64,000 nt of DNA from Mesostigma viride. Its lineage: Eukaryota; Streptophyta; Mesostigmatophyceae; Mesostigmatales; Mesostigmataceae. This document shows positions 12,401-22,170 of the stretch, in pieces (the stretch's first letter is position 1; every line of letters starts with the position of its first letter). Location of the stretch: positions 4,220,981-4,284,980 of the forward strand of contig RPFO01000080.1 of NCBI GenBank assembly GCA_009746045.1, read 5' to 3'. The position numbers were made by a program, and so were the translations under genes. The notes below the pieces were generated by a model. That model saw nothing but the letters and a program-made list of their open reading frames with translations. It did not search any database and was not told where the DNA came from.

Positions 12401-15400
12401 AGTTATGGATGGAAGGTACACCGGTGGGGTTTTCAACACAGGAGTTACCCACTTGTTCTCCTGTCTTTGCCAGCCCTTACAATGGCCCTATCTCTAGACC
12501 AAGGGCGGTTTTTGGTGCCTGAGGGCTGGTGAAGAAGGTAAAACTCCAGTCCCAGGCTGCATCTCACCATCCTTGGGGCTTCGAGGGTGGGCAGACGGGG
12601 GTGTGAAAGTACTGCCGGCACATAGCTACTAATGCCACCTTACCTCGTTTCCAGTCGTACCTAAGCTAGGAGAGAGGGGGGAAAAGGTCAATCTACCTGT
12701 GCCTGAAGTATGATGTGTACCACACCATGATTCGCAAGATATTACAGCATCAAGGTTCAAAGAATCATCTGTGCCATGCGCTAGTAGTGCACGCCGGGTG
12801 CGTGACGCCCGCCCGCGATGACCATGGCATGTGTGTTCATGCGACAAAAGCGCTACTATCATCAATCTGACTACTCAAGCCCACTGCGCTTGATTTCCAT
12901 GCGCAACTGCAGACGTAGACGATTTTTTCGTCAGTCCCATAGGCGCTGATCGACAGGAAGACCTAAACTCTACATCAGATTGGGAAAAATATACTACTAT
13001 AGCATTAATACGCGTAGCGCATGCCTGTGGCAATAGTTGTCAACTCTCATAGGCGCTTCCGGCCAAGGCAATATCATCTTGGGAAATCCGTAACTTTCCT
13101 TGCTTTCCTCACATCAGCTTCAAAACTCTGCCAAGATGCATGCTATCACCAACCAGCACCTACCGGCCTTAGGCCAGAGACCAGCCATATCTGCCAGAGT
13201 TCCTTTGGAAGGATACCCTTTTGGAGGGCATGCACACGGGGAGAGCACACTACAGAAACACAGCAGCCATGCATGGCACTGCACAGGCTCAAATATTGTG
13301 TCCGACTGAGTGGGTGGGCGGACTAAGGCAAAAAGCAATTTGCTTTTTCCCGTTTGAAGAAGCCCACCTCAGCAGGCATCTATCTGGGTTAAGTCAGCCC
13401 TGCACCTGGGGGTTCACCCCGTTCACACATATAACTACCAATTTTCCTCCTATAAATTACCCACAAGTGTTTGATCAACACTACCACAGGTTGGGATAGC
13501 CTCAGACTGCATGGTTGTAAGTCCCGCCGCCAAGTGGATGGTAGGCGTTTGAAAAATCGGAAAATAGCTATGGGAAATCATGTGGGCAAGTGAGAGATTG
13601 TCTGGCATCACACGCTATTGACGTGACGGGTGCCGCCTGGGAAAAGTGGCAATCGGTTTTCTCTGAATGTGGTTTAATTAACGCATGCGGGAAAGATAGG
13701 GCCGCTATGCCTCGGCCTGCGATGCGGAAGGCTGTCTACGACATGGGTTGGCTAATCGGAATATATTACGGAAGCACTTAACTGGTGGCAAGCTCTCATG
13801 GGCTTTTGGAGCAAGAAGTAGCAATAGCTATAACATTTCGTTGGGACTTGTGATGTTGCATGAAAATCAAATGAAACCTGTCAACAGCTGACCTGGGCAT
13901 GGCCAATGGGAATCATAGCCAAATGTTGTCACTGTTCCACTTAGTGTCTGTCCCCTGCCTACCCCCCCTTCCTTGTTTATTGAGGGCACGCACTACGTGC
14001 TGGATTATTTTCTTATTTGATTCCACCTTGGCAACGATTCATGATGGCCCAGTCCCAGGGGGCGACGGTCCCGGCGCGAATTTTTTGGCGCCGAAAAAAT
14101 TCGCGGTACCCATCCGTACCGTGAAAAAGTTGTGCACGGTGCGCGCACCCCTACCGGAGCTGGCCATGGCGATGTGCTCTCAGGCAAACTAGACAAAGAT
14201 AGCATGCGGAATGCAGAGAAAATGCGCGAATCTTAAAGACGATGAGTTTATGATGTTACTTCATAGCGGAGTTTGTGCTTATTGCAATGTCGATGATATT
14301 ATTGCTGACCATCGCCACGGGGGTCCGATCTGAATCTTTCGTCGCGATGAATAAATTAGAATGCACCTTAGTGGCGGTGATTGTAAGGTTTTATGGGCTT
14401 CCATTAGCGTCAAGGGCGCGTCTACATTGTTAGTAGTAAAGCTTTAAAAAATTTGCTGGGTTTTGGCAAGATTTCCGTCATCATCGGTAAGACACTCTCC
14501 AGGCTCGCGGGACGCGTGTTTTATCTTTCCATGGAAGGTTGGTCTTTCTTGCGCCGCTGGGCGAAGGACAATGCCGGTAATGGTACGAACGTGTGCTCAG
14601 CGTCACCTTATAAAGGTTTCGCTTCCTTAAAAGGTTATCAACGCAAGTTTTCGGCTTCTTTCCGTGCAGTTAGCGCCAGGCAGCATGCCATTCCGTGCTG
14701 CGCATCGCCAGATTCCTGGCAGCTTTAGGTGTTTTTATCTACATTGCATGGCCGGGACGTGTCAAAGCGTGAGCTGTGGCACGTCGGCAAGTTGTCAGGG
14801 ATTTGTGGAGTGGTTTCTTGGAAGGAGTTTGCTAACAGCACTCAGTTTTATGTGAATATTGACGCAGCCTTTCTTATCAGCAGCTTATTCTGCTTAGAGG
14901 CTCACAAGCTTGAGCTGGTTTCTTAGCAAACCATTGCGCTGGAAAGAAAGGCGATGGTGGGTGTTCTGAGGGGCATACTGCATGGGTGGAACTGCATGTA
15001 GGAAGGGATTATCATTGTTTTGTTGGCCTTTCTCCCACTGAATTACTGATGGGAGAGCCCTACCATATGCTAGCAAGGCAAAGTAACCATGGTAAGAAGC
15101 CCTGGCACGCAGCATGTATGATAAGTATGCTTTCTCTGTGGACTGTCTGTTGTACCCCTTGGTTGGGCAATCAGTGGATATGGCTTTCTAGAACGTATTT
15201 GCATTGGACAGCTTGGTTTTGGTACGATGCTCACACCATAAACCTATGATATGCTTTAGAAGTTTGTCTAGCCATGTAGAGCTACTTGCCTCATTGCTGT
15301 GCACACATGCGTAAGGCTGCCTGTGCCGAGGTAAGGCAAGGGCACATCAGGTTCCCAGTCACCTCCTTGTACGTTGATGTCGAATTGGGCATGGTCTGGA

Positions 15401-16401
15401 GCCTCTTGGATGGCATGGGAAGTGTTAGTGTGCCTTACTACTCACTATTGCCTGCCTTAGCGCCTGCACAGGTGGCCAACTGGGCCAAACGTTACAACTT
15501 CCACGTTTGTACTCAGAATGAGCTCAAATTTTGTGGCATTGCTTGTCGATATGTTTAATATTTGATTTGTCTCCCCAGGCTCTAAATATGTGTCTATGAT
15601 TTGATTTATCTTTTGCAGCTTTAAAAAGTGCTGCTTTTAGGCGGAAATTAATAACTGTAATAATACTCAACATTCCGGGGCTCCAATTAGGTAGGCAACC
15701 TCAGTTTATATGATAGTGTATGGGAATATATTGAAACATGAGTAACTTTGCCCCTATTGTCCTAGGGGATATGCCCCTAAAGAAGCGTCTTTTGTCCGTT
15801 TTTGCGTAATACCAGGCACTGAAAGGGGTATATACCCCCCCATCAGTGGGTGGGATGGACCCCGACACATCCCATTTACATGGCAAAATCGTTGTTTGGG
15901 TGCCCCCAGGCCAGCTTTGCATGTTATTCCATACTATGGTTTTGGGGGGTCTGGTATAGGACCCTCACCTTAGCATTTTCGACATTTAGACTGGTAATTT
16001 CTGGCAGTGAAACCTGCTTGGTATGGCAAGTAAAATCTCAGCTTAGCTCAGATTGATTGAAAACTTTTAAAGACCTGAACACTGCCACCTGAATGAGCGC
16101 CTAGAACAGCGAGCTCTTATGAAGAAAACTAAGGTTCGGCACAGTTAAATTTCAACCGCACATATGCTTACAGGTCCAAGCCGGTTACACGTCCACCATT
16201 GCAGGAGACATGCGCAAATGCGCAAGGGTCTCCATCGACAGTCCAGCTATGAAATATTGTTCCTGGGTTGCTGATGGCGCTCTTCACAGCCAGTAATGCC
16301 CGGGCGTCGCTGGCTGCAAAATGCGTTGGCAAAGCCGGACAGTGACAGCAAAGAGAGAAGCACAAGGAAACGTAAAGTATACATGTAAGCATCACTGCCA
16401 A
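3403..16401 (-). CDS. LRR-domain secreted/receptor-like protein gene 1 (partial)
   Basis: A multi-exon gene whose start codon is at 16,401 and which runs leftward. Exon 1 (16,401-16,172) encodes a signal peptide and an LRRNT-like cap. LRR exons of exactly 72 nt are at 6,123-6,052, 5,647-5,576, 5,175-5,104, 3,946-3,875 and 3,474-3,403. Each encodes 24 residues of the plant LRR type (xLxxNxLSGxIPxELGSLxSL). Every exon starts with one base completing a Leu codon (CT|G) after a CAG acceptor and ends CT|GTAAGT, so all exons can be skipped or duplicated in frame. Ligand binding outside the cell is the usual role of this family; no kinase or membrane segment is visible. The intron from 16.2 to 6.1 kb carries a 5-kb retroelement. 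Whether all these exons form one transcript is inferred from order, strand and phase. The 3' end is beyond or inside retroelement A. Confidence 0.72.
4110..4867. mobile_element. hAT-like MITE with 18-bp TIRs and 8-bp TSD
   Basis: Perfect 18-bp terminal inverted repeats CACAGGCCGGATAAATAT lie at 4,110-4,127 and 4,850-4,867. They are flanked by the direct repeat TTATCTTG (4,102-4,109 and 4,868-4,875). An 8-bp duplication and CA...TG ends fit hAT elements. The interior is AT-rich and carries about ten ATTTAAAT-type palindromes near both ends, like the subterminal repeats that hAT transposases bind. There is no transposase ORF, so it is non-autonomous. It is inserted in an LRR intron, and removing it restores the unit length of the array. 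Confidence 0.85.
6591..6943. other. LRR gene 1 intron sequence; no gene seen
   Basis: Between the last decayed LRR unit and the retroelement. The stretch from about 6,815 to 6,930 matches 56,940-57,045 of the second LRR locus (shared words include AAGCAGACATG and GCAAGCCATCTCACAA). It therefore belongs to the segmental duplication rather than to a transposon. Confidence 0.5.
6944..7464 (-). repeat. B1 end-A2-B2 split direct repeat
   Basis: On the minus strand the B1 end (GATGTTTTGTGGTGATGCAT ... AAAATGGATT) is followed at once by a second copy of the 5' leader (TGGTGAGCTATGCTCATTTT ... GGAAGCAGGTTGTTTCTT). After a (CCCA)n-like linker comes a second B segment (GGGGCACAGCTGCTGTGGGC ... GCAGAAATGGATT). 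A1-ORFs-B1-A2-B2 is the known arrangement of PAT/Ngaro-type YR retrotransposons. Confidence 0.8.
7465..9667 (-). mobile_element. Non-autonomous split-repeat element NA3, nested in B1
   Basis: Reading leftward: A1 (9,667 to about 9,385, starting TTTTGAGCTATCTGCTCA), a non-coding interior (about 9,385-8,160), B1 (about 8,158-7,972), A2 (about 7,965-7,685) and B2 (about 7,650-7,465). A1 matches A2 and B1 matches B2 almost base for base. The A2-B2 linker again contains CCCACCCACCCA. Interior blocks such as CTGCGTCCGCCGGGAAA match NA1 and NA2, but this copy is clearly diverged from them. At the insertion point no clear target duplication is seen, as expected for recombinase-mediated integration. 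No coding capacity is evident. Confidence 0.8.
9960..10205 (-). pseudogene. Tyrosine recombinase C-terminal remnant fused to the ORF1/ORF2 linker
   Basis: On the minus strand the frame runs from ORF2 leader residues (NLLPRSRGAIL) straight into recombinase residues SQARQEWEAVQARKGIPGMF and FHSLRHGG, which hold HxxR. The whole RT, RNase H and N-terminal recombinase (about 3 kb in copy C) are deleted. After HGG the frame shifts, so the RGRW and Tyr motifs are out of frame. Confidence 0.8.
10440..11726 (-). pseudogene. ORF1 (Gag-like) of the minus YR element
   Basis: It begins with MTTVTDPDRSSMQKLNSAAK at 11,726 and stops at 11,514 because of a duplicated segment with an insert (the same lesion as copy B). 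It resumes in the next segment with residues such as RLMGTATGYATLAGGMPSRP, GYWATPRSEVTLDLAAAEYL and a poly-Gln-like CAA run. The position before the RT frame suggests a structural Gag role. No CCHC zinc knuckle is visible, so the role rests on position only. A poly-C tract at about 10,476-10,490 follows the ORF. Confidence 0.65.
12010..14060. repeat. Segmental duplicate of 57,045-60,770 (LRR gene intron)
   Basis: Long collinear similarity to locus 2. Bases 12,050-12,460 match 57,080-57,500, 12,475-13,000 match 59,335-59,900 almost identically, and 13,000-14,030 match 59,900-60,775. No exon with plausible splice sites was recognised. The stretch 13,655-13,760 is also found at 38,975-39,080. 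Short ORFs here are conserved only because the DNA is duplicated. Confidence 0.7.
14063..16000. repeat. Interspersed repeat R, copy 1 (about 1.95 kb)
   Basis: Matches 42,583-44,590 over its length. Locus 2 lacks it: near 60,790-60,890 the duplicated flanks run together. It starts with an imperfect inverted repeat around CGCGAATTTTTTGGCGCC and contains no conserved reading frame, since small frames differ by indels between the two copies. The class is not recognised. Confidence 0.55.
16172..16401 (-). CDS. LRR gene 1, exon 1: signal peptide and LRRNT cap
   Basis: ATG at 16,401 opens about 77 residues. A hydrophobic leader (LTCILYVSLCFSLCC) is followed by ASDARALLAVKSAI, SWTVDGDPCAFAHVSCNGG and RVTGLDL, the layout of a plant LRRNT_2 cap (ALLxxK ... 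W ... PC ... VxC ... VxxLxL). The exon ends GACCT|GTAAG in the same phase as all downstream LRR exons. The paralogous exon at 61,234-61,011 conserves the leader, both Cys and the splice phase. This is the best-supported host coding exon in the window with that paralogue. Confidence 0.85.
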
Positions 16402-16495
16402 ATAACTGTACCTCTATCTATGTAACAAATTATCGATTCATAGCAGCCCCCACAATCGCACACTGCATGCGTACAACATATCCATAGCCCGACAT

Positions 16496-17400
16496 TAGTG
16501 GCGGTGGTACTCATGGCGGCGACGGGGGCGATCAACGGCAGCGGCGCGGTGGTGGTGGGAAGGGGGGGGGAGGTGCTAGTGACAATGGCTGTAACAGTAG
16601 CGGCAGTGGCGGTTGCCGTGGCGGTACCGGTGTTGGTGGTAGTTGGAGTTGTGGTGGTGGTGGTGGTGGTGGTGGTGGTGGTGGTGGTGGTGGTGGTGGT
16701 GGTGGTGGTGGTGGTGGTGGTGGTGGTGGTGGTGGTGGTGGTGGTGGTGGTGGTGGTGGTGGTGGTGGTGGTGGTGGTGGTGGTGGTGGTGATGGTGGTG
16801 GGTGGTGGTGGTGGTGGTGGTGGTGGTGGTGGTGGTGGTGGTGGTGGTGGTGGTGGTGGTGGTGGTGGTGGTGGTGGTGGTGGTGGTGGTGGTGGTGGTG
16901 GTGGTGGTGGTGGTGGTGGTGGTGGTGGTGGTGGCGGCGCTAGTGGCGGTAGTTGTGGCAGTTGTGATGGCGGTGGTGGCGGCAGTTGCGGTGGCGGTGG
17001 GGATGGCGGTGGGGTTGCCGGGGGGGGGGGGGGGGGGCGGCATTGGGGGGAGGGGGAAAGGGGGGGGGGCGCGGTCGCTTTGGCGGTGGCAATGATGGTG
17101 GTGTTGGCGGTGGCGGCGGCAGTGGTGGTGGTGGTGGTGGTGGTGGTGATGGTGGTGGTGGTGGTGGTGGTGGTGGTGGTGGTGGTGGTGGTGGTGGTGG
17201 TGGTGGTGGTGGTGGTGGTGGTGGTGGTGGTGGTGGTGGTGGTGGTGGTGGTGGTGGTGGTGGTGGCGGCGGTGGCGGTGGCGATGGCGGTGGCGGCGGT
17301 GGCGGCCATGGCGGTGGGGTGGGGTGGGGTGGGGTGGAGGGATTGGCGGTGGTGGTGGCGGTGGTGTAGGCGGCGGCGGAGGTGGTGGTCGAGGTTCAGT
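16496..17400. repeat. (GGT)n microsatellite complex upstream of LRR gene 1
   Basis: Two long GGT tracts (about 16,651-16,935, broken once near 16,790, and about 17,116-17,270) in a G-rich stretch with GGC, GGGGTG and an 18-G run near 17,019-17,037. It starts about 95 bp upstream of the start codon of the minus-strand LRR gene. All frames give homopolymer-like Val, Gly, Trp, Thr, Pro or His strings, so no protein is called. Confidence 0.95.
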
Positions 17401-19208
17401 GGTCGTGGTAATGCACTATTGGGTAGTTATGGTGGCTAAAGAAGAAGAAAGGTTTAAGGGTTTGTTCCTATTAGGCGCAATTATAATTATACTTTTGGCT
17501 AAAGAAAAACAAACATTTTCTTCCCTACAACACACTATGGACTTAACAAAGCATATGCAGATCATAGGGGCCCAATCACTACAAGCTAGTAGGTACCTAC
17601 ACGCGGTGGCCTAGTTCTAAAATACAATAACATACACAGGCAATGAGGCAGAGGCAGTTCAAACCATATTCCATGTGCTGACAAAAATGGCTTTAAATGG
17701 CATGGACCCATTGGTAATAGGGCGGGATAATTGAGAGCCTCATTTGCAGAGACACAAGGCCGTAACACTTTCTTTATCTTGAACTGTCCACCTGCCACAC
17801 CAGCATCACAGATAAGCAACAGCAGGTTGTTGGTTGCCGTTCCTAGTGACTTGCCCCACAACAGGATAGCGCCAGCCCCGCTATCAAGTCCGGAATTCAT
17901 TTTATTTATTTCTGCTACCAAAAACGCTGTATTTTTTCTTTTCTTGCGGCTGTTAGCAATGTAGGAGTTGTGGGTATAGGGGCATGGCATTGAAATTCCA
18001 GCCCTGTGCTGCAGTGCATGCTCCCCTTCTAATACGGTGGCCTTAGGCCAGCCGATTTGGCTAGTCAGTAACATTCCAGCATTTGAAGATAGCATGCGCA
18101 CTCATGTAATAAAGCTGATGTCTTGCGGTGCATGCATGTAAAGCGAAGCAAGGAAAATCATGGAGTACTGACTTACTGCAACTGTGTAATGTAGCTGGCT
18201 AGCTGGCTGTCCACTCCCTGGGACAGCTGCCTTTACACATATCGCATCCGACATATAATTTTGGCTTATCTTGAGGGACATGATTATGTATGAGTCACGC
18301 CTAACATCAACTGGCGCATAGTAGTAAAATAAGAAGCACGACATGGCAGAATAGACGCATGCTGAGAAGTTCACACACAAAGATATGAGTGATATACTGC
18401 ATACGACTTACACACCCAAATGCCTTGATTGTGTATGATACACAGCACGCGTACCTTAAGTGCAGAAATATCCAATATACCATAGTTATATTCATACACA
18501 GTAGAGTAGAGTAGATGATGCGACTTACAGATGGATGGAGGTGGAGGCAGTGGGTGCAGGTGGCAGTCTTATGTCGCAGCGGAGATGTTAAAGCAACCAG
18601 AATGCGCAGGCAGAAATCATACAACAAAGTCAGTGCACACGCTACATCGAGGCCATAGTGTTCTGGTGGGCATCATACAAACAGCGGTGGGCAGGCCACA
18701 ATCCATGCTCAACTCTCCGCACGTCAAGAGGGCAGTTCAAGCTCTTACGCTTCGTAAGAGGGTAAGCTGGGTGGTTTGGCAACTTCGAATCCAAGGAGAT
18801 ACTGCTGTGTATACTACAAGTAACGAGATAATACTGCAGTATGACAGCCTGTGCTTGTCGGCAAACGTAAGCTAGTGAGGATGCTGTGTGATACTGCAGT
18901 TTCACGATAATCAGTTTAGTTATTATCTCTTACTGATGAAGCAATTCAAAGAAAGAAAAGTCCTGACATCAGCTGGCAGCCCTGATATGTCAGCAAGCGG
19001 GCGAGCACCGCAACTGTGGATAGAGCATTAACAATAGCGTCAGCAGTTCTCAGTTTTGTCAGGTTGGCATTGCTCAACTCCTTCTAGGGTCCCCCTGCTG
19101 CCCCTCCCTCTGCCGCCTCCCAAAGACGCATCTCATAACGGGCCTGAACAGCCAGATGGATGAGCATGCTAGAACGAAGACGGCAATCGCACTCCATCCA
19201 GAGCTCAC
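17401..19208. other. Spacer between LRR genes; no feature recognised
   Basis: Unique-looking sequence between the upstream region of LRR gene 1 and the C-terminal exons at 19.2-19.9 kb. Short frames without supporting motifs occur. A promoter for gene 1 should lie near the right side of the (GGT)n tract, but no defined element is recognisable. Confidence 0.4.
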
Positions 19209-19295
19209 CAGCGCACGCAGTGAAGTTCATGCAAGCTGGGCATTCCAGAGTGCAGCCCCAGTCCACTGCAGAACTGTAAGCTGTGTCGAAGCAAA
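19209..19295 (-). CDS. Cys-rich exon downstream of an LRR cap
   Basis: An 87-nt exon between acceptor TGCAG (before 19,295) and donor GTGAGC. It encodes CFDTAYSSAVDWGC and then TLECPACMNFTACA. The pattern C-x3-C-x2-C-x5-C and one N-glycosylation site (NFT) suggest a disulfide-bonded extracellular segment. Its entry phase matches the exit phase of the cap exon at 19,853-19,947. The next downstream exon is not identified. Confidence 0.5.
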
Positions 19296-19852
19296 CTGCA
19301 TGCACGTATAGGAAGCCCACACCACGTTCGACAAAATGGCAGGAATGTAAAGAATATACCTTATCAATCGCACATTGACAGAAAGGCGTGCTAAGGCAAA
19401 CAGGTCCTGGTGTCAGATGCCAGACGAATTACAGAGCTGACTGCGGACTTGACAATGAGGGGGGTTTGACGTACAGGAACTGGAAACCGATGTACAGCAG
19501 GTAGAACCGCTGGCTAGGACAGAGAGGCTCACCAAGTTGTTGAATGTGGCATGCTTCAAAGCGATTAGTAAGTTGAAGAGGCGTCATGCCCATGCAACTT
19601 AGGGATGCACCAATGGTCAGGTAAATAGTTGCCCGAGGTTGTATGAAGAAAAGAGCGCAAAGTATGGCATGGAATCCACATCCTACAGTGCGCAGAGTAC
19701 AATGCCGTAGGAAACACGGCACTCAAAGTACCGGTTCCTCAGAATACGTAGGAACACCTCTACATACTGTGAATGATCACGAGTTCAGCGATTGATTCCC
19801 TCCAAGGAGCTTGGCACAGGCTCGAGGCTCGATGTCGGTGCTGTGAACTTAC

Positions 19853-19947
19853 CCGGACAAGTAAGACCCCATGTGCCAGTCCTGTTCACGATTGCTTCTC
19901 CGTGACTTGGGCTAGGTCCGCAAATCCAAGGGTTGTAAGACACATTC
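19853..19947 (-). CDS. LRR C-terminal cap exon
   Basis: A 95-nt exon with acceptor CGTCGCAG before 19,947 and donor GTAAGT after 19,853. It reads NVSYNPWICGPSPSHGEAIV and then NRTGTWGLTCPG. The NxSYNPxxCGP sequence is the usual end of plant LRR domains, and two N-glycosylation sites (NVS, NRT) fit an extracellular protein. The entry phase equals that of the 72-nt LRR exons. The LRR exons it would follow are to the right at 27.4, 37.8, 38.4 and 40.0 kb. Confidence 0.6.
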
Positions 19948-20431
19948 CTGCGACGGCAGCGTGTGCACAATGTAGGCCGAAAAAAAAAAAAACTTCATTT
20001 TTTGAGAATGACAGCCAACAACCAGAACACACTGAAAATGTAAGCAGATATATAAGGCAATAAAGGCATTCAGAAAGGGAAAATATGTTCAAAAAGCAAT
20101 GCGCGCGTGGACGAATGTTCAGCAATTACAGACTGCTTATCTCAAGTAAGGAGCTCAACCATGCTATTATAGACGCTGAGGGCACATTGGTAAACAGGTA
20201 CAGGTTTTATGCAATATTACGTATAGCTTCTGAGTAATGTCACAGGCAGCTTACTCTACTATCCTGGCACCGAGTCCTGGAATCATCAACGGGGCTCTTG
20301 CTCACACCTAGCACGGACACCATCTTCCTGACAGTGGCCGCCCTTACAGTGGCACCTCATTATCACCCGCATGCTCTGCGCCTTCCCTCTAACCGCCCAC
20401 AAAACCATCTTGCCACCATTAGGTGGATATT
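19948..20431. other. Intron sequence; nothing recognised
   Basis: Between the LRR cap exon and YR element B. It contains a run of A (19,980-19,992). No motif, RNA gene or repeat was recognised. Confidence 0.35.
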
Positions 20432-20712
20432 TGGCGAGCTGAGGTCATTTATCTGTGGCTAACCTGCTTAGCTGAGAATGCAATGCCGCATAAAACAAAA
20501 CAAAAAACAAAAAAACCCCTAAAACTTTATTTTTGTGTTAGCACCCTTACCCAAGTCACCCAGGAAGTGGTTGGCTGGGCAAGTTGGTTGCCATAAAAGG
20601 TGGGCTTCCATTCTAGGGAAGCAGGTTGTTTCTTTTGCCTGAGAACCCTCACGTTAACACAATTGCAAATAACGTAACCACAAGGCGAATCATTTATGCA
20701 GTCTAACTCACC
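20432..20712 (+). repeat. A1 leader of YR element copy B
   Basis: The 5' non-coding leader from TGGCGAGCTGAGGTC to the ORF1 start at 20,713. It contains the diagnostic blocks AACCTGCTTAGCTGAGAATG and GGGAAGCAGGTTGTTTCTTT. The same leader is found at 30,973 (C), 12,009 (minus copy), as A2 at 26,167 and 7,405, and truncated at 46,323 (D). Confidence 0.8.
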
Positions 20713-22170
20713 ATGACCACGGTGACTGACCCAGACAGGAGCTCTATGCAGAAGCTGAACAGTGCTGCCAAAGAAGGATGTGCTCTGAAGGTGGCTGCCA
20801 TGGCGGCTCGGGCGATCTTGGGGGCGAACCATAGGCTAGAACGGGTGAAGCTACTCTACCTGGGTCGGGCCAAGAATGTGCTGAAGTCGTTGGAGGTGCG
20901 GGGCTTTACCATCGACTGGGATTAATTAATTAATTATCACGTAGACTGCGTCACGTGGGTACCCCTATACACAATAAGGAGGGAGGGAATGTGCTGAAGT
21001 CTTTGGACGAGAGCGGCTTTACCATCGATTGGGATGGGGAGGAGGATCTGGCCGACGTGATTGCAGAACAGCTGGGGGAGGCCATTGCCGAGGCGATCCT
21101 CCACCTGCGCCAAGTTGGGTGCTAACAGGGGGTGTTCCCCTTCCAGCTGTGTGGAGCGGGGGGGGAGGCGAGATGGGGAGGAGGATGGCGTCGCGGGTGG
21201 AGCGAACCCGGCTGTGGCGGCCCGAGATCGAGACATGGCCCGATTGATGGGAACCGCGACAGGCTATGCGACGCTAGCGGGCGGAATGCCATCCAGGCCT
21301 GGCAACGGCCCCATTGGTGGAGAAGTTGGGCAGTTGCTGGCTGCCATTACCAAGTTGCTGGAGCAGGCAAAGGCTGCGCCGGCAGCGAGCCCTGCGCCGT
21401 CAGCGAGTGCCGGGAGGCTAGCGCGCACGAAGGGTGTGGCGCTGAGCGGGAACGCAGCGCAAGTCCTGCTGAGCAACATGCTGGAGGCAGTGCTGCCGGG
21501 GATGCTGGACTACGCGGAGAGCGTAGGAGGGAAGTCCATCCGCGCGACGCTAATTCTGTCAGCACTGGCAGTGGGCCGGCAGGTGGGAGCGTCGTATGCT
21601 CGCCCAGCAGATGGCGGGCGTGCTCGACACGATGGGTTTGGCTACTGGGCCACGCCACGCTCGGAAGTCACCCTGGATCTGGCAGCAGCAGAGTATCTGG
21701 CGAAACTGATGACTACATGCCAGCTGGAGCCTGCTGGAGCAGGGCCCCGGCAAGGGGAAGCGGCAGGCCGGTCCCTCCAACAACAACAACAACAAGTAAG
21801 GGAGCGGTGCCTTCTCCCACTGCCTCTTCCAGCTCCGGTTCCAGCTCGTGACGGGTGGCAGCAGGTATGCTCAGGCCGTAGGCGCGATAGGATGCGTCGA
21901 GCGTTACATGCGCACATGCTAGCCTGTCAAGCGGTTATAACATTAAACCGGATGGGGGGGGGGGGGGGGGGCGCCTGCGGAAGTGTCAGCCCGTGCGCCC
22001 GGGCCACTGCAGCAGGCGGCCCTAGATGGGATTGATGATGCTTGCAGGTCCTTTGTCCACCGGAACGGTGGTTCCATAGCTGCGATGGTAGGATCGGTAG
22101 TGGATGGGGGTGAGTATGCTGAAGGAGCCCCTTACGAACCGTTAGTAGCCGCACGCTTGGCCTTGCCTGG
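20713..22170 (+). pseudogene. ORF1 (Gag-like) of YR copy B
   Basis: Opens at 20,713 with MTTVTDPDRSSMQKLNSAAK and stops at 20,925 inside a duplication-insert lesion. The frame is regained after 21,036 (DGEEDLADVIAEQLGEA) and, after a shift, gives the long segment RLMGTATGYATLAGG ... LLSNMLEAVLPGMLDYAESV ... GYWATPRSEVTLDLAAAEYL. A CAA run and a run of about 18 G (21,953-21,972) follow. No database family is recognised; a Gag role is inferred from position. Confidence 0.65.
20875..21035 (+). repeat. 48-nt duplication flanking a 65-nt insert in ORF1
   Basis: The segment 20,875-20,922 (AATGTGCTGAAGTC ... GACTGGGAT) recurs at 20,988-21,035 with several substitutions. Between them lie 65 nt beginning TAATTAATTAATTATCACG, which bring an immediate stop. 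Copies C and D have only one such segment and no insert. The inverted element near 11,420-11,565 has exactly the same lesion. Confidence 0.85.

Noticed and set aside
16392-17439. Open frames of more than 100 codons giving poly-Val, poly-Thr, poly-Gly, poly-His or poly-Pro
   Set aside because: They are translations of the (GGT)n tract in all six frames, with no flanking domain.
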